DNA from: Flavobacterium notoginsengisoli
GTDB lineage: Bacteria; Bacteroidota; Bacteroidia; Flavobacteriales; Flavobacteriaceae
DNA length: 64,000 nt
Assembly (NCBI RefSeq): GCF_014207905.1
Contig: NZ_JACHLB010000002.1
Span: 248,001-312,000, forward strand
Reading direction: 5' to 3'
Position numbers and translations under genes: made by a program. The notes beneath the pieces were generated by a model. It saw only the letters and a list, made by a program, of their open reading frames with translations, ran no database searches and had not been told where the DNA came from. Positions 44,832 through 52,983 of the stretch are shown in pieces; the stretch's first letter is position 1; each line of letters starts with the position of its first letter.

Positions 44832-45581
44832 TTATTCTCTTGTTAGTGGCGCAAATTCGATCAGATTATGCAATCCGTTTTGAAAAGGCGGTTTTTTGAT
44901 GCTTGTTTCTAAATACTCGATTACGGGTTTAATAGGAGGAAAGTTGAGATGATATTGAAAAGCGTCGTTGCTTCTGAATTTTTCGTAAGTCACAAATTGC
45001 GTTTCATCTCCATCAATTTCAGAAAGTTGATACGTTACTACTCCAGGTTCGCTTCTAAATTGAGGCATCGCAATATGGTATGTATCTTTAAAATTCTGTT
45101 CTGTACCTTTTTTTGCATCAACAAATAACATAATAACAAGCTGATTGTCTTCTGTTTTTGCTGTTTTGCGCCACTGTTCTTTCGTCAATGGTTCAAGATC
45201 TTTTAGATAATAGATTTTAGAAGGTTTTAGAAGAGATTTTGGTAATTTGCTTTTACTGAATTCATCGAATTGTTTTTTGTCGCTCCATCTTTCAATAAGC
45301 CATAACACATTAGGTTTTTCTTGTTCGTAAAATGCTTCTGCCATAATATTGTCTTTAGAAGCAATAGATTGTTGTACATAATCTTTCAATGTTTTTTGGA
45401 ATGAAGACAATTGATCGTCTTTCACTTCGTACATCGTCATTTTGGAAACTGCTTCAGTCAGCACTTTTGTTTTCACTTTTATGCCGTTTTGAGCTTTTAC
45501 ATTATTTATCGCTAAAAGAAAAACTGATGCTGCGATGGTAAGTCCTTTTTGGGCAATTGATTTATAAGCTTTTGTTTTCAT
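44832..45581 (-). CDS. exported antibiotic-biosynthesis-monooxygenase (ABM)-like protein
   Basis: This 249-residue protein has a signal peptide (cleavage near NVKAQNG). Two ferredoxin-like ABM domains follow: about 45-125 (MTMYEVKDDQLSSFQKTLKD, NVLWLIERWSDKKQFDEFSK) and about 145-240 (LVIMLFVDAKKGTEQNFKDT, TQFVTYEKFRSNDAFQYHLN). ABM proteins such as YgiN act on quinols; exported double-domain members are little studied. It is the first gene of a minus-strand group with PfpI and OYE. A palindrome resembling a Crp/Fnr site lies about 127 bp upstream of the start (45708-45723). Confidence 0.8.
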   Translation of the reverse strand: MKTKAYKSIAQKGLTIAASVFLLAINNVKAQNGIKVKTKVLTEAVSKMTMYEVKDDQLSSFQKTLKDYVQQSIASKDNIMAEAFYEQEKPNVLWLIERWSDKKQFDEFSKSKLPKSLLKPSKIYYLKDLEPLTKEQWRKTAKTEDNQLVIMLFVDAKKGTEQNFKDTYHIAMPQFRSEPGVVTYQLSEIDGDETQFVTYEKFRSNDAFQYHLNFPPIKPVIEYLETSIKKPPFQNGLHNLIEFAPLTRE

Positions 45582-45707
45582 GATTTTTGATTTTAAATGA
45601 ATCTATTTGTTTTCTAAAATTTTGTAATCTGTAATTAGCTTTATATCTGAGACAAAGTTCCTCCATATCTAGAACCTGGAGGTTGAGCCAACTCACTTTA
45701 AAAGTGT

Positions 45708-45723
45708 GATTTGAATCACAGTT
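45708..45723. promoter_or_regulatory. Crp/Fnr-like palindromic operator upstream of the ABM gene
   Basis: TGTGATT-TG-AATCACA is a perfect 7-bp-arm palindrome. It contains TGAT-N4-ATCA, the core spacing of Fnr/Dnr-type sites. The 12-bp core TGATTTGAATCA is identical, on the opposite strand, to the palindrome upstream of hmp at 51093-51110. A Crp/Fnr gene lies about 190 bp away (45916-46482). Confidence 0.6.
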
Positions 45724-45867
45724 TTGCGGTAAGCCTTTTAAAATCATAAGATTTAGCACTTTTAGAATACCAATAATATTTTATTACAAGGCAAAATTAT
45801 ATTTGTAAGTCATTAAAAATCATTGACTTTGGTTAAGAAAGTTTTTTTCTTCTAAAAATTAAAGCAT

Positions 45868-45895
45868 AAAAAAAGCGTGATGTAGAATCACGCTT
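45868..45895 (-). terminator. terminator of the Crp/Fnr gene
   Basis: Read on the minus strand, AAGCGTGATTC pairs with the complement before a run of T (the A-run at 45867-45874). It lies just after the stop of the Crp/Fnr gene and separates it from the ABM gene. Confidence 0.8.
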
Positions 45896-45915
45896 GAAGT
45901 CTTTTATTGGAGTTT

Positions 45916-46482
45916 TTAAGTGTTAGAATAAAGTCGACTGAGAGTTTCTCGACTAACGCCTAAATATTCTGCGATATATTTTTTAGGTATTTTTTGCATA
46001 ATGTTCGGATAGAGATTGGCAAATTCTTCATATCGTTTTTTGGGATTGTTAGAAAGAAGTGAAATAATTCTTCTTTGTTGTGCAGAATAACCACTTGTTA
46101 ACTTCATTCTAAAAAAATGCTCCATTTTATGCATTTCCGAAGCCAATTGTTCTCTTCCAGAAAGTGTCAGGCATAAAACTTCTGCGTCATCCATGCAAAC
46201 AATATTGATATTAGATTCTGTTTGATTGAAAAAAGCATTGTAATCTGAGAGCCACCAGTTTTCAAGTGCAAATTGCACAATATGTTCTTTTCCGTCTTTA
46301 TCAATATGGAAAGCACGAAAAATGCCTTTTACAATCCAATATTCGGAAGTTACTTTGTCGCCATCTTGGAGTAGATATTGGTGTTTTTTTACCTTTTTCT
46401 CTTTGAAAAATGTTTTGATATACTCAAATTCTTCATCTGTTACGGCCGTAATTTGTTCAATATGTTTTCGCAGTTCTTCCAT
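45916..46482 (-). CDS. Crp/Fnr family transcription regulator
   Basis: This regulator of 188 residues, as started here, has a cyclic-nucleotide-binding-like barrel (about 20-120; YLLQDGDKVTSEYWIVKGIF) and a C-terminal HTH (IPKKYIAEYLGVSRETLSRL). The ATG at 46482 is chosen because MEELRKHIEQI is the normal beginning; the upstream in-frame start at 46554 adds 24 residues without similarity to the family. It lacks Fe-S cysteines. It is adjacent to the operator and the ABM/PfpI/OYE genes and is a likely regulator of them, though the second Crp/Fnr gene at 42228 is an alternative. Confidence 0.88.
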   Translation of the reverse strand: MEELRKHIEQITAVTDEEFEYIKTFFKEKKVKKHQYLLQDGDKVTSEYWIVKGIFRAFHIDKDGKEHIVQFALENWWLSDYNAFFNQTESNINIVCMDDAEVLCLTLSGREQLASEMHKMEHFFRMKLTSGYSAQQRRIISLLSNNPKKRYEEFANLYPNIMQKIPKKYIAEYLGVSRETLSRLYSNT

Positions 46483-46638
46483 AAAAGTAAATTTAAGCAA
46501 AGTTTTGTTTCTGTAAGATGATTTAATGTTCTCTATGATTATAAATTGTTTCATTTTGTAACATTCTACAAACCTTACCGCTTTATTAAGAAATAAACAG
46601 TTGTATTTTCCTTATTTTTGTAGCATATAATTTGACAG

Positions 46639-47859
46639 ATGAAACGTTCAGGTACAGCAGATCTTCCTTTACATTATGGACATGTTCCGATGTGGCTTGC
46701 TGAACGAATGTCAAAATTAGGTTTTGCTATTGTAGAAACCATTGCTTTAGAATTTTCTACTTCCGAAGTTATCAGTAAGTTGAGCAATCCTTTTTGGTTT
46801 CAAAGTTTTGGAGCTGTTATGGGAATGGACTGGCATTCGTCTGGAATTACAACTTCTGTATTGGGAGCGTTGAAAAGATCGGTCAATCCGCATTCTAAAG
46901 AACTTGGAATTTATATCTGCGGAGGAAAAGGAAAACACTCTATGCTTACGCCACAAGAACTTCTTTTAGTAGGCGAAAAAACAGGCCTTGACGGAAATAA
47001 TTTAGCCAATTGCAGCAGACTTACGGCAAAAGTAGACAATACAGCCATTCAAGACGGATTTCAATTGTATCAGCATAATTTTATTGTTGATAATAAAGGA
47101 CAATGGGCGGTTATTCAGCAAGGAATGAATCCGAATTCGAATACCGCAAGAAGATACCATTGGCATTCGCAAGATTTGAAATCTTTTATAAATGAGCCGC
47201 ACACTTTTATTTATGGAGAAAATCAGGGAAATATATTGAATCTTACTGCTGACGCTGCTACAAAATCTAGAGAAGGAATTTTAGAATTAGTAAAAGAAGA
47301 ACCAGCAAAAATTATAAAAGAAATGCAGCATCTTTCTATGCCAGCGCATCATGATGTGAGAATGGAAGATGTGAATATGAAAAGGCTTGGCGCAATGCTC
47401 TGGGCAACGCACGATAATAAACCAGAAGATTTTGAAGAATTATTGCTTTTAAAAGGAATGGGGCCAAGAGCTTTGCAATCTTTAGCTTTAGTTAGCGAAA
47501 TAATCTACGGAACACCAACACGATTTGAAGATCCTGCTCGTTTTTCTTTCGCTCATGGCGGAAAAGATGGACATCCGTTTCCTGTTCCAGTTAAAATTTA
47601 TGATGAAACTATCGATACTTTGCAAAGAGCTATAAGTCGGGCAAAGATTGGGAATAGCGATAAACTAAGTGCGATTCAGAAACTATCTGAAATTTCAAGA
47701 AAAGCTGAAGAAAGTTTTACGCCCAATACTAATTTTGATGCTTTGATTCAAAGGGAAAGAGAGAATTCTCATCTCTACGGTGGCAGAACCGTTTTTGATG
47801 ATGTAAAACCAAAAAAGAACAAACCAAGCAGTCCCAATAATCAATTGGAACTGTTTTAA
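46639..47859 (+). CDS. DUF763 domain protein
   Basis: This 406-residue cytoplasmic protein matches DUF763. It begins MKRSGTADLPLHYGHVPMWL and has QSFGAVMGMDWHSSGITTSV, GIYICGGKGKHSMLTPQEL and QQGMNPNSNTARRYHWHS. A helix-hairpin-helix-like LLLKGMGPRALQSLALVSEI follows, then FSFAHGGKDGHPFPVPVKIYD. The many conserved His, Asp and Arg residues suggest an enzyme acting on nucleic acid, but the family has no established function that I can state. The gene is divergent from the Crp/Fnr gene, with a TAnnTTTG-like -7 element at 46613-46620. An MFS gene follows 55 bp later. Confidence 0.85.
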   Translation: MKRSGTADLPLHYGHVPMWLAERMSKLGFAIVETIALEFSTSEVISKLSNPFWFQSFGAVMGMDWHSSGITTSVLGALKRSVNPHSKELGIYICGGKGKHSMLTPQELLLVGEKTGLDGNNLANCSRLTAKVDNTAIQDGFQLYQHNFIVDNKGQWAVIQQGMNPNSNTARRYHWHSQDLKSFINEPHTFIYGENQGNILNLTADAATKSREGILELVKEEPAKIIKEMQHLSMPAHHDVRMEDVNMKRLGAMLWATHDNKPEDFEELLLLKGMGPRALQSLALVSEIIYGTPTRFEDPARFSFAHGGKDGHPFPVPVKIYDETIDTLQRAISRAKIGNSDKLSAIQKLSEISRKAEESFTPNTNFDALIQRERENSHLYGGRTVFDDVKPKKNKPSSPNNQLELF

Positions 47860-47914
47860 AAAATACAATTTTACTATCAATTTGCTTTTGCAATGATTTA
47901 ATGAAAACCCAATA

Positions 47915-49093
47915 ATGTCACAAAACGAAAAATCAATTTACACGCTTCAATTTATTTTACTTTGCTTAAGTTCTCTGCTGTTTTCTTCTAGTTTTAACAT
48001 GATGATTCCAGAACTTCCAAATTATTTAAGCAGTCTCGGAGGTGCAGAATACAAAGGCTTAATCATATCTTTATTTACATTGACGGCGGCAATTTCAAGG
48101 CCTTTTAGCGGAAAATTGACAGATAAATGGGGACGCGTTCCTGTTATGGCAATTGGCTCTTCGGTTTGTGTAATCTGCGGATTTCTGTATCCGATTTTAA
48201 GTTCGGTTTCTGGATTTCTATTGCTTCGTTTGGTTCATGGTTTTTCTACAGGATTTAAACCTACATCAACATCTGCTTATGTGGCTGATATCATTCCGCA
48301 GAAAAGATGGGGAGAAGCACTAGGAATGCACGGATTATGTTTTGGAATCGGTGGCGCGCTCGGACCTGCATTAGGAAGTATGATTGTTAATGCTTTCGGA
48401 ATGAATGTGATGTTTTACAGTTCTTCATTTCTTGCTTTTCTATCGATTATTATTGTTTTTAATATGAAAGAAACGCTTACGACGAAAGTGAAACTCAACA
48501 AATCGATGTTTTACATTGGGCGAAAAGATATTGTGGACAAAAATGTGTTTCCGGCAGGGATTATTACTTTTCTCTCTTACACGGCATTTGGACTTATTTT
48601 GACTTTAATTCCAGATTGGAGTGAGCATTTGGGGGCGACTAATAAAGGAATCTTTTTTACGGCATTTACAGTCGCTTCGGTTTTGGTTCGTTTTGGTGCA
48701 GGAAAAGTTTCAGATAGACACGGAAGACCAAAAGTGATTTTTGCCGGATTAATTATAATGAGTATTGCACTTTTTGTAATCAGTGCGGGAAAAGATATTC
48801 AGATGTTGTTAATTGGAGCTGGGATTTATGGAGTTGGTACAGGAATTTTATCTCCAGCCGTCAGTGCATGGACTATTGATTTGAGTAATCCTGACCACCG
48901 AGGAAAAGCAGTTGCGACGATGTATATTTCGATGGAACTCGGAATTGGTTCAGGCGCGCTTTTGGGCGGAACTTATTATAACGATCAAATTAATCGCATA
49001 CCGCAAATCATTCGATTTGATATTTTGGTGCTGCTTTTTGGGATTTTTTATCTTTTGTATTGGGCGAGAAATAAAAAAAGAATTAAAGCATAA
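47915..49093 (+). CDS. MFS transporter
   Basis: This 392-residue membrane protein has about 12 hydrophobic segments and the major-facilitator motif A between helices 2 and 3 (GKLTDKWGRVPVMAIG), with a second, weaker copy between 8 and 9 (GKVSDRHGRPKVIFAG). The length and motifs match drug/proton antiporter-like MFS proteins. The substrate is unknown. It follows DUF763 on the same strand. A small acidic protein is encoded just beyond on the other strand. Confidence 0.9.
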   Translation: MSQNEKSIYTLQFILLCLSSLLFSSSFNMMIPELPNYLSSLGGAEYKGLIISLFTLTAAISRPFSGKLTDKWGRVPVMAIGSSVCVICGFLYPILSSVSGFLLLRLVHGFSTGFKPTSTSAYVADIIPQKRWGEALGMHGLCFGIGGALGPALGSMIVNAFGMNVMFYSSSFLAFLSIIIVFNMKETLTTKVKLNKSMFYIGRKDIVDKNVFPAGIITFLSYTAFGLILTLIPDWSEHLGATNKGIFFTAFTVASVLVRFGAGKVSDRHGRPKVIFAGLIIMSIALFVISAGKDIQMLLIGAGIYGVGTGILSPAVSAWTIDLSNPDHRGKAVATMYISMELGIGSGALLGGTYYNDQINRIPQIIRFDILVLLFGIFYLLYWARNKKRIKA

Positions 49094-49114
49094 TTTTACA
49101 GAGCCTTATTTTTT

Positions 49115-49393
49115 TTAGCTTAACATTTCAAAGCTCCCAGGTTTTTCTTCATTCTCATCATATTCACCTACAGGTAAATCCTCTTCTTCCCAGTCATTTT
49201 CATCATATTCTGACTCGAAATCATACTCAAGATTATCTTCCAATTCTCCAAGTTCTAGATTGTAGTGATTGGAGGCTTTCAGTCTATTGGTATAATCACC
49301 TTCTAGATAATCGTCATAATTTAATAATAGCTGTTCCTCATAAGAATTCATGTCAAATTCAAATTCTTCAGATGTGTAATTTTCATATCTCAT
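49115..49393 (-). CDS. hypothetical very acidic small protein
   Basis: This 92-residue protein is extremely acidic, with about a third of residues Asp or Glu (EDNLEYDFESEYDENDWEEE), and almost no basic residues. It has many Tyr and no signal or membrane segment. No family is recognised. The strong composition bias and ATG start in a region without other coding sequence argue for a real gene, but composition alone cannot give a function. Acidic proteins of this kind can be nucleic-acid mimics, metal binders or chaperone-like. It converges on the MFS gene. Confidence 0.55.
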   Translation of the reverse strand: MRYENYTSEEFEFDMNSYEEQLLLNYDDYLEGDYTNRLKASNHYNLELGELEDNLEYDFESEYDENDWEEEDLPVGEYDENEEKPGSFEMLS

Positions 49394-49521
49394 ATTAATC
49401 GGTTTAAAGGATGAATGATAATTATCTCTAATTGTTTGATTAGATTATTCTAAAAGTACATCCAAAGTCCGTCAACTGTTTTATATAATTTTTTTATAGT
49501 CTTGTTAGATTTTCATCTAAT

Positions 49522-49794
49522 ATGAAATTGAATTATAAAAAAAGGCTGCCTCAAAAATTGAAAGCAGCCTTTACGTTCTATTATTTTCTATTTGAAAATA
49601 TTACAAAGGAAAAGAAATTAGAGATTAAACTCGCAACAATCCAAGAGCGCATCCAAAAAAAGAAAAAATTTGATTGGTCTGTGCAGTTTAAACAAGCAAG
49701 AATCAAGGTTATGAATAAAGTTGTAATCAAATTTCTAAAAGCTAATACCCAAGATTTCTTAATAGAGAATGTGTTAGTTTTCACTTTAATTTAA
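49522..49794 (+). CDS. possible small basic protein or gene remnant
   Basis: This 90-residue frame is Lys-rich (IQERIQKKKKFDWSVQFKQA) and has no recognised domain. It is doubtful. Its first codons run through a hairpin that works as a terminator for hmp on the other strand, and its end overlaps the hmp stop codon by 9 bp. Codon composition in the middle looks protein-like, so a decayed gene is possible. Confidence 0.25.
   Translation: MKLNYKKRLPQKLKAAFTFYYFLFENITKEKKLEIKLATIQERIQKKKKFDWSVQFKQARIKVMNKVVIKFLKANTQDFLIENVLVFTLI
49536..49572 (-). terminator. terminator downstream of hmp
   Basis: On the minus strand AAAGGCTGC pairs with GCAGCCTTT, followed by a run of T. It lies about 210 bp beyond the hmp stop and has the GGCTGC/GCAGCC stem often seen in terminators of this lineage. 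Confidence 0.75.
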
Positions 49795-50997
49795 ATTGAT
49801 TAATTGAGGTCCAAATTCTTCGTAGAAAATGTTTTCTGTTTTAACATTTAAATTAAGTAATGACTCGTATTGAGATCTTATAAATAACTCTGGACCGCAG
49901 ATATAGAATTTGGCCTCATCCAATAAAATAGCCTCTTTACATTTATGAAGGTCAACACGTCCTTGTAAAATTTGCTCTGATGAATTTTCAAGATTATCAA
50001 CGCTATCATAAAATGTAAAAGTTTCAAGCCATTTTACTTCTTGTTTTAAATTCGAAATCTGACTTTTAAATGCATGAACAGATTCATTTCGACAACCATG
50101 AATCCAAACGGTTTTTTTATTCTGCAATGCATTTAAATTAGTTTCTAGCATACTTAGCATTGGTGTAAAACCTACTCCGCCACTTATTAAGACTAATGGA
50201 TTTTCAGAATCTTTTTCCAAATGAAATATTCCTGCTGGAGAAGAGATAGAAATAACATCTCCTTCTGATTTGGAATGAAGAGTATTAGAAACCATTCCAG
50301 ATGGATTAGGAGCAATTCCATTTTCTCTTTTTACAGAAATTCTGTAGTATTCAGGATTAAAAGCACTTGATAAACTGTATTGTCTCGGTTGTAAAAGATT
50401 TAATTCTTCTACAAAAACCTGAACGCTGATGAATTGTCCGGGATGAAAATCAGCAATTTCTTTTCCGTCTTCGGGATACAGATAGAAAGATTTTATTTCA
50501 GTTGATTCTTCGACTATTTTTTTGATTACAAATTTTCGCCAGCCATTCCAGCTTCCTGGTTTAGCTTCATTTTCGTTATATAATTGTTTTTCGAGATCGA
50601 TCATAATCTGTGCAAGCTGATAAAATGCAACTGTCCATGCTTCGAGAATTTCGGGTGTTGCTGCCTCGCCAACGACTTCGCCAATAGAGGCGATTAAATG
50701 GGTTCCAACAATTTTGTATTGTTCTGGCTGAATATTAAGGCTTCTGTGTTTGGTTCCGATTCCTTTAAGCACTCCCAAAAGAACACTCGGATTATCGATG
50801 TTTTCAGCATAAGCAAGTACGGCATTTGCTAAAGCTGATTTTTGTCTTCCATTGGCTTGATTTCCCATATTGAACATATTTTGTAGCTCTGGATGATGTT
50901 TAAACATTCGGGCATAGAAGTAATTTGTAAGGTCTTCTCCGCTTGATCTTAAGATAGGAACTGTAGCTTTTATAAGCTCTTTTTGATCTGAATTCAT
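49786..50997 (-). CDS. hmp: flavohaemoglobin, nitric oxide dioxygenase
   Basis: This 403-residue cytoplasmic enzyme oxidises NO to nitrate with O2 and NAD(P)H. The globin domain (1-140) has the catalytic set Y28 (B10, NYFYARM), Q52 (E7, GRQKSAL) and the proximal haem ligand H84 (TKHRSLNIQPEQY). The FAD domain (about 150-255) shows RQYSLSSA. The NAD domain (about 260-403) shows LISGGVGFTPMLSM and the C-terminal FYEEFGPQ. The length is the family norm. A perfect 18-bp palindrome with the Fnr-type TGAT-N4-ATCA core lies 96 bp upstream (51093-51110), so control by an NO- or redox-responsive Crp/Fnr protein is likely. Confidence 0.95.
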   Translation of the reverse strand: MNSDQKELIKATVPILRSSGEDLTNYFYARMFKHHPELQNMFNMGNQANGRQKSALANAVLAYAENIDNPSVLLGVLKGIGTKHRSLNIQPEQYKIVGTHLIASIGEVVGEAATPEILEAWTVAFYQLAQIMIDLEKQLYNENEAKPGSWNGWRKFVIKKIVEESTEIKSFYLYPEDGKEIADFHPGQFISVQVFVEELNLLQPRQYSLSSAFNPEYYRISVKRENGIAPNPSGMVSNTLHSKSEGDVISISSPAGIFHLEKDSENPLVLISGGVGFTPMLSMLETNLNALQNKKTVWIHGCRNESVHAFKSQISNLKQEVKWLETFTFYDSVDNLENSSEQILQGRVDLHKCKEAILLDEAKFYICGPELFIRSQYESLLNLNVKTENIFYEEFGPQLINLN

Positions 50998-51092
50998 TTT
51001 TTAATAATATTTGGATTAAATATTTGATTTGCTGAAATAGTGCTGTTACCATTTCAATAATTGCAAATTTAGAATGCATCCAAAGCTCAGAT

Positions 51093-51110
51093 TTATGATT
51101 CAAATCATAA
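51093..51110. promoter_or_regulatory. Crp/Fnr-like palindromic operator upstream of hmp
   Basis: TTATGATT-CA-AATCATAA is a palindrome with perfect 8-bp arms, 96 bp before the hmp start codon. The core TGAT-TCAA-ATCA fits the TTGAT-N4-ATCAA type of Fnr/Dnr sites used in NO responses. Its reverse complement shares 12 identical bases with the palindrome at 45708-45723. Confidence 0.65.
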
Positions 51111-51296
51111 TGAAAGTAGAAATATTAAGCTATTACCTAAGTTTAAAAAAGTACTGGAATCTAAAACTAGAACAGATGAATTATTATAAGAACTGGATTA
51201 ATCTATAGATTTTTGGATCGTTAATTTAACACAAAGTTAAATTAACTTCTTAGGTATTTTTTATCAGTTCCTTTTCATTTGCTTTTTTAATCTCTC

Positions 51297-51884
51297 ATGG
51301 AAAAAGATCTTTTGAAAATGCCTGACGATGAACTTCAGAAATTAATTTTTGAAGGAAACGATACTGCGTTTTCAATTATTTTTAACCGTTATTGGAAAAA
51401 GCTTTATACTTACGCTTTCAAAATATATAAAGATGAAGCAATTTGCGAAGATATCGTTCAGGAAATCTTTATAAGTCTTTGGAAAAATGCCTCTAGTACC
51501 GTAATCCTAAACCTTGAAGCTTACCTTTTTAGAGCCGTAAAATATAAGATTGCGAATCAAATCAGAAACCTGAAATTTGACCAGCAGCATATCGAAATAT
51601 TAGAAAGTATTCCAGATTCAAGCCTAACTATAAATGATTTGGAGTATATTGATTTAGAGAAAAATATCAACGATCAGATTAATAAATTGACACCTAAATG
51701 CAGAGAAGTCTTTCTGCTCAGCCGTATGGATCATTTTACAAATGCTGAAATTGCAACAAAACTCAATTTATCAATTCATACTGTAGAGAAGCATATTAGC
51801 AATGCTCTAAAGCAGCTTCGTCTTAATAACACATCTTATAATTATCTTCTTTTTTACTGGGCAGCGTTCTTTTATGTTAACTAA
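51297..51884 (+). CDS. ECF-type RNA polymerase sigma-70 factor (FecI-like)
   Basis: This 195-residue sigma factor has region 2 at about residues 20-90 (AICEDIVQEIFISLWKNASS) and region 4 at about 125-180 (FTNAEIATKLNLSIHTVEKH). A FecR gene and an STN-bearing susC follow, so it belongs to a second trans-envelope signalling locus, separate from that at 299-892. The ATG at 51297 gives a normal N-terminus. The 299 bp before it hold the hmp promoter region and no further gene. Confidence 0.93.
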   Translation: MEKDLLKMPDDELQKLIFEGNDTAFSIIFNRYWKKLYTYAFKIYKDEAICEDIVQEIFISLWKNASSTVILNLEAYLFRAVKYKIANQIRNLKFDQQHIEILESIPDSSLTINDLEYIDLEKNINDQINKLTPKCREVFLLSRMDHFTNAEIATKLNLSIHTVEKHISNALKQLRLNNTSYNYLLFYWAAFFYVN

Positions 51885-51973
51885 AAAACACTGGTTTTAA
51901 GAAAACGTTAAGCCTGCATTTTCGACTACTTGTTCAATTCAAAAAATGTGACTTGTATATAAAAGCACATATT

Positions 51974-52897
51974 TTGAAAAAAGAAATCTTTTTGCAATTA
52001 GCAAAAAAATACGAAGAAGGTACCTGCACGCCTGAAGAAAAAATAGCAGTTGAATCATTTTTTGATAAGATGCAGGAACAATCATCAGACATAGAACTAT
52101 CTGATGAAAAAGGTGATGTAATTCTAAATAAGATCTTTTCAGAATTACAGGTAAAACCAAAAAAATATACTATCCGAAAAGCGTTGAAAATTGCGGCAAT
52201 TTTAGTTGTCGGACTTTCGATTGCATTTTCTGCAGCTAAGTTTGTTTTCCAACCTAGAAAAATCACTCAACTTACGGCCAAAGGAGAAAAGAAAGAAATT
52301 TTCCTTGAAGACGGAAGTGTCATTGTACTTAACTCAAATAGTAGTGTTACTTATCCTGAAGAATTTGATAAAACAAGAAATATAGAGCTTGTTGGACAGG
52401 CTTATTTTAAAGTTTTCAGAGATGTAAAACGTCCTTTTATTGTACAAACACACGACGTAAAAGTTAGAGTGCTTGGAACTTCTTTTGATATTAATTCCTA
52501 TAACCATCACGATACCAAAGTAAGCGTTATCAGCGGGAAAGTTGAAGTAAGCTCACCAACGGGTAAAAAGGTTCAGATTACTAAAAATCAGCAGGCTGAT
52601 TTAATTCAAAATTCTGATTTTCAAATTTCTACAGAAAACAGCGACGATAAAATTGCTTGGATCAGCAATACCATTATGCTTAAAAATACCAAACTTTCTG
52701 AAACGGTTAAAATTATTGAAAACTGGTATAATGTAAGTATTGATATTGAAGATCAAGAATTGAATGATCTTACGATTTCAGGAAAATTTAAAGATGAAAA
52801 ACTGGAGAATGTATTAGAAAGTATTGCCTATTTAAAACAACTAAAAATAAATTACACCACTAAAAACCATATCACTATAAGAAAAAAGACACCTTAA
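51974..52897 (+). CDS. FecR family anti-sigma factor
   Basis: This 307-residue inner-membrane anti-sigma factor has a cytoplasmic segment, a membrane helix at about 75-92 (LKIAAILVVGLSIAFSAA), a FecR domain (about 98-200; LEDGSVIVLNSNSSVTYPEE) and a C-terminal DUF4974-like domain (about 232-305; MLKNTKLSETVKIIENWYNV). No ATG precedes the domain in frame. I choose the TTG at 51974 because the family usually begins MxKEExL; another TTG at 51953 would add seven residues. It should transmit the state of the STN-bearing receptor at 52984 to the sigma factor at 51297. Confidence 0.9.
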   Translation: MKKEIFLQLAKKYEEGTCTPEEKIAVESFFDKMQEQSSDIELSDEKGDVILNKIFSELQVKPKKYTIRKALKIAAILVVGLSIAFSAAKFVFQPRKITQLTAKGEKKEIFLEDGSVIVLNSNSSVTYPEEFDKTRNIELVGQAYFKVFRDVKRPFIVQTHDVKVRVLGTSFDINSYNHHDTKVSVISGKVEVSSPTGKKVQITKNQQADLIQNSDFQISTENSDDKIAWISNTIMLKNTKLSETVKIIENWYNVSIDIEDQELNDLTISGKFKDEKLENVLESIAYLKQLKINYTTKNHITIRKKTP

Positions 52898-52915
52898 AAA
52901 AACAGAAAAAACAAA

Positions 52916-52941
52916 CCCGCTTTCGGTGCAACGAAAACGGG
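52916..52941 (+). terminator. hairpin between fecR and susC in the second locus
   Basis: CCCGCTTTCG (52916-52925) pairs with CGAAAACGGG (52932-52941) with one mismatch and a 6-nt loop, followed by a weak T-run. It occupies the same position as the hairpin 2205-2252 in the first locus and may likewise limit read-through into or out of susC. Confidence 0.5.
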
Positions 52942-52983
52942 CGATTTTAAAAGACTAAAAATAAAATTTATAGCCTAATAGTA

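Noticed and set aside
45562..45759. 65-codon minus-strand frame upstream of the ABM gene
   Set aside because: It overlaps the ABM start and covers the palindromic operator. It has no recognisable protein features, and the region is better explained as a promoter.
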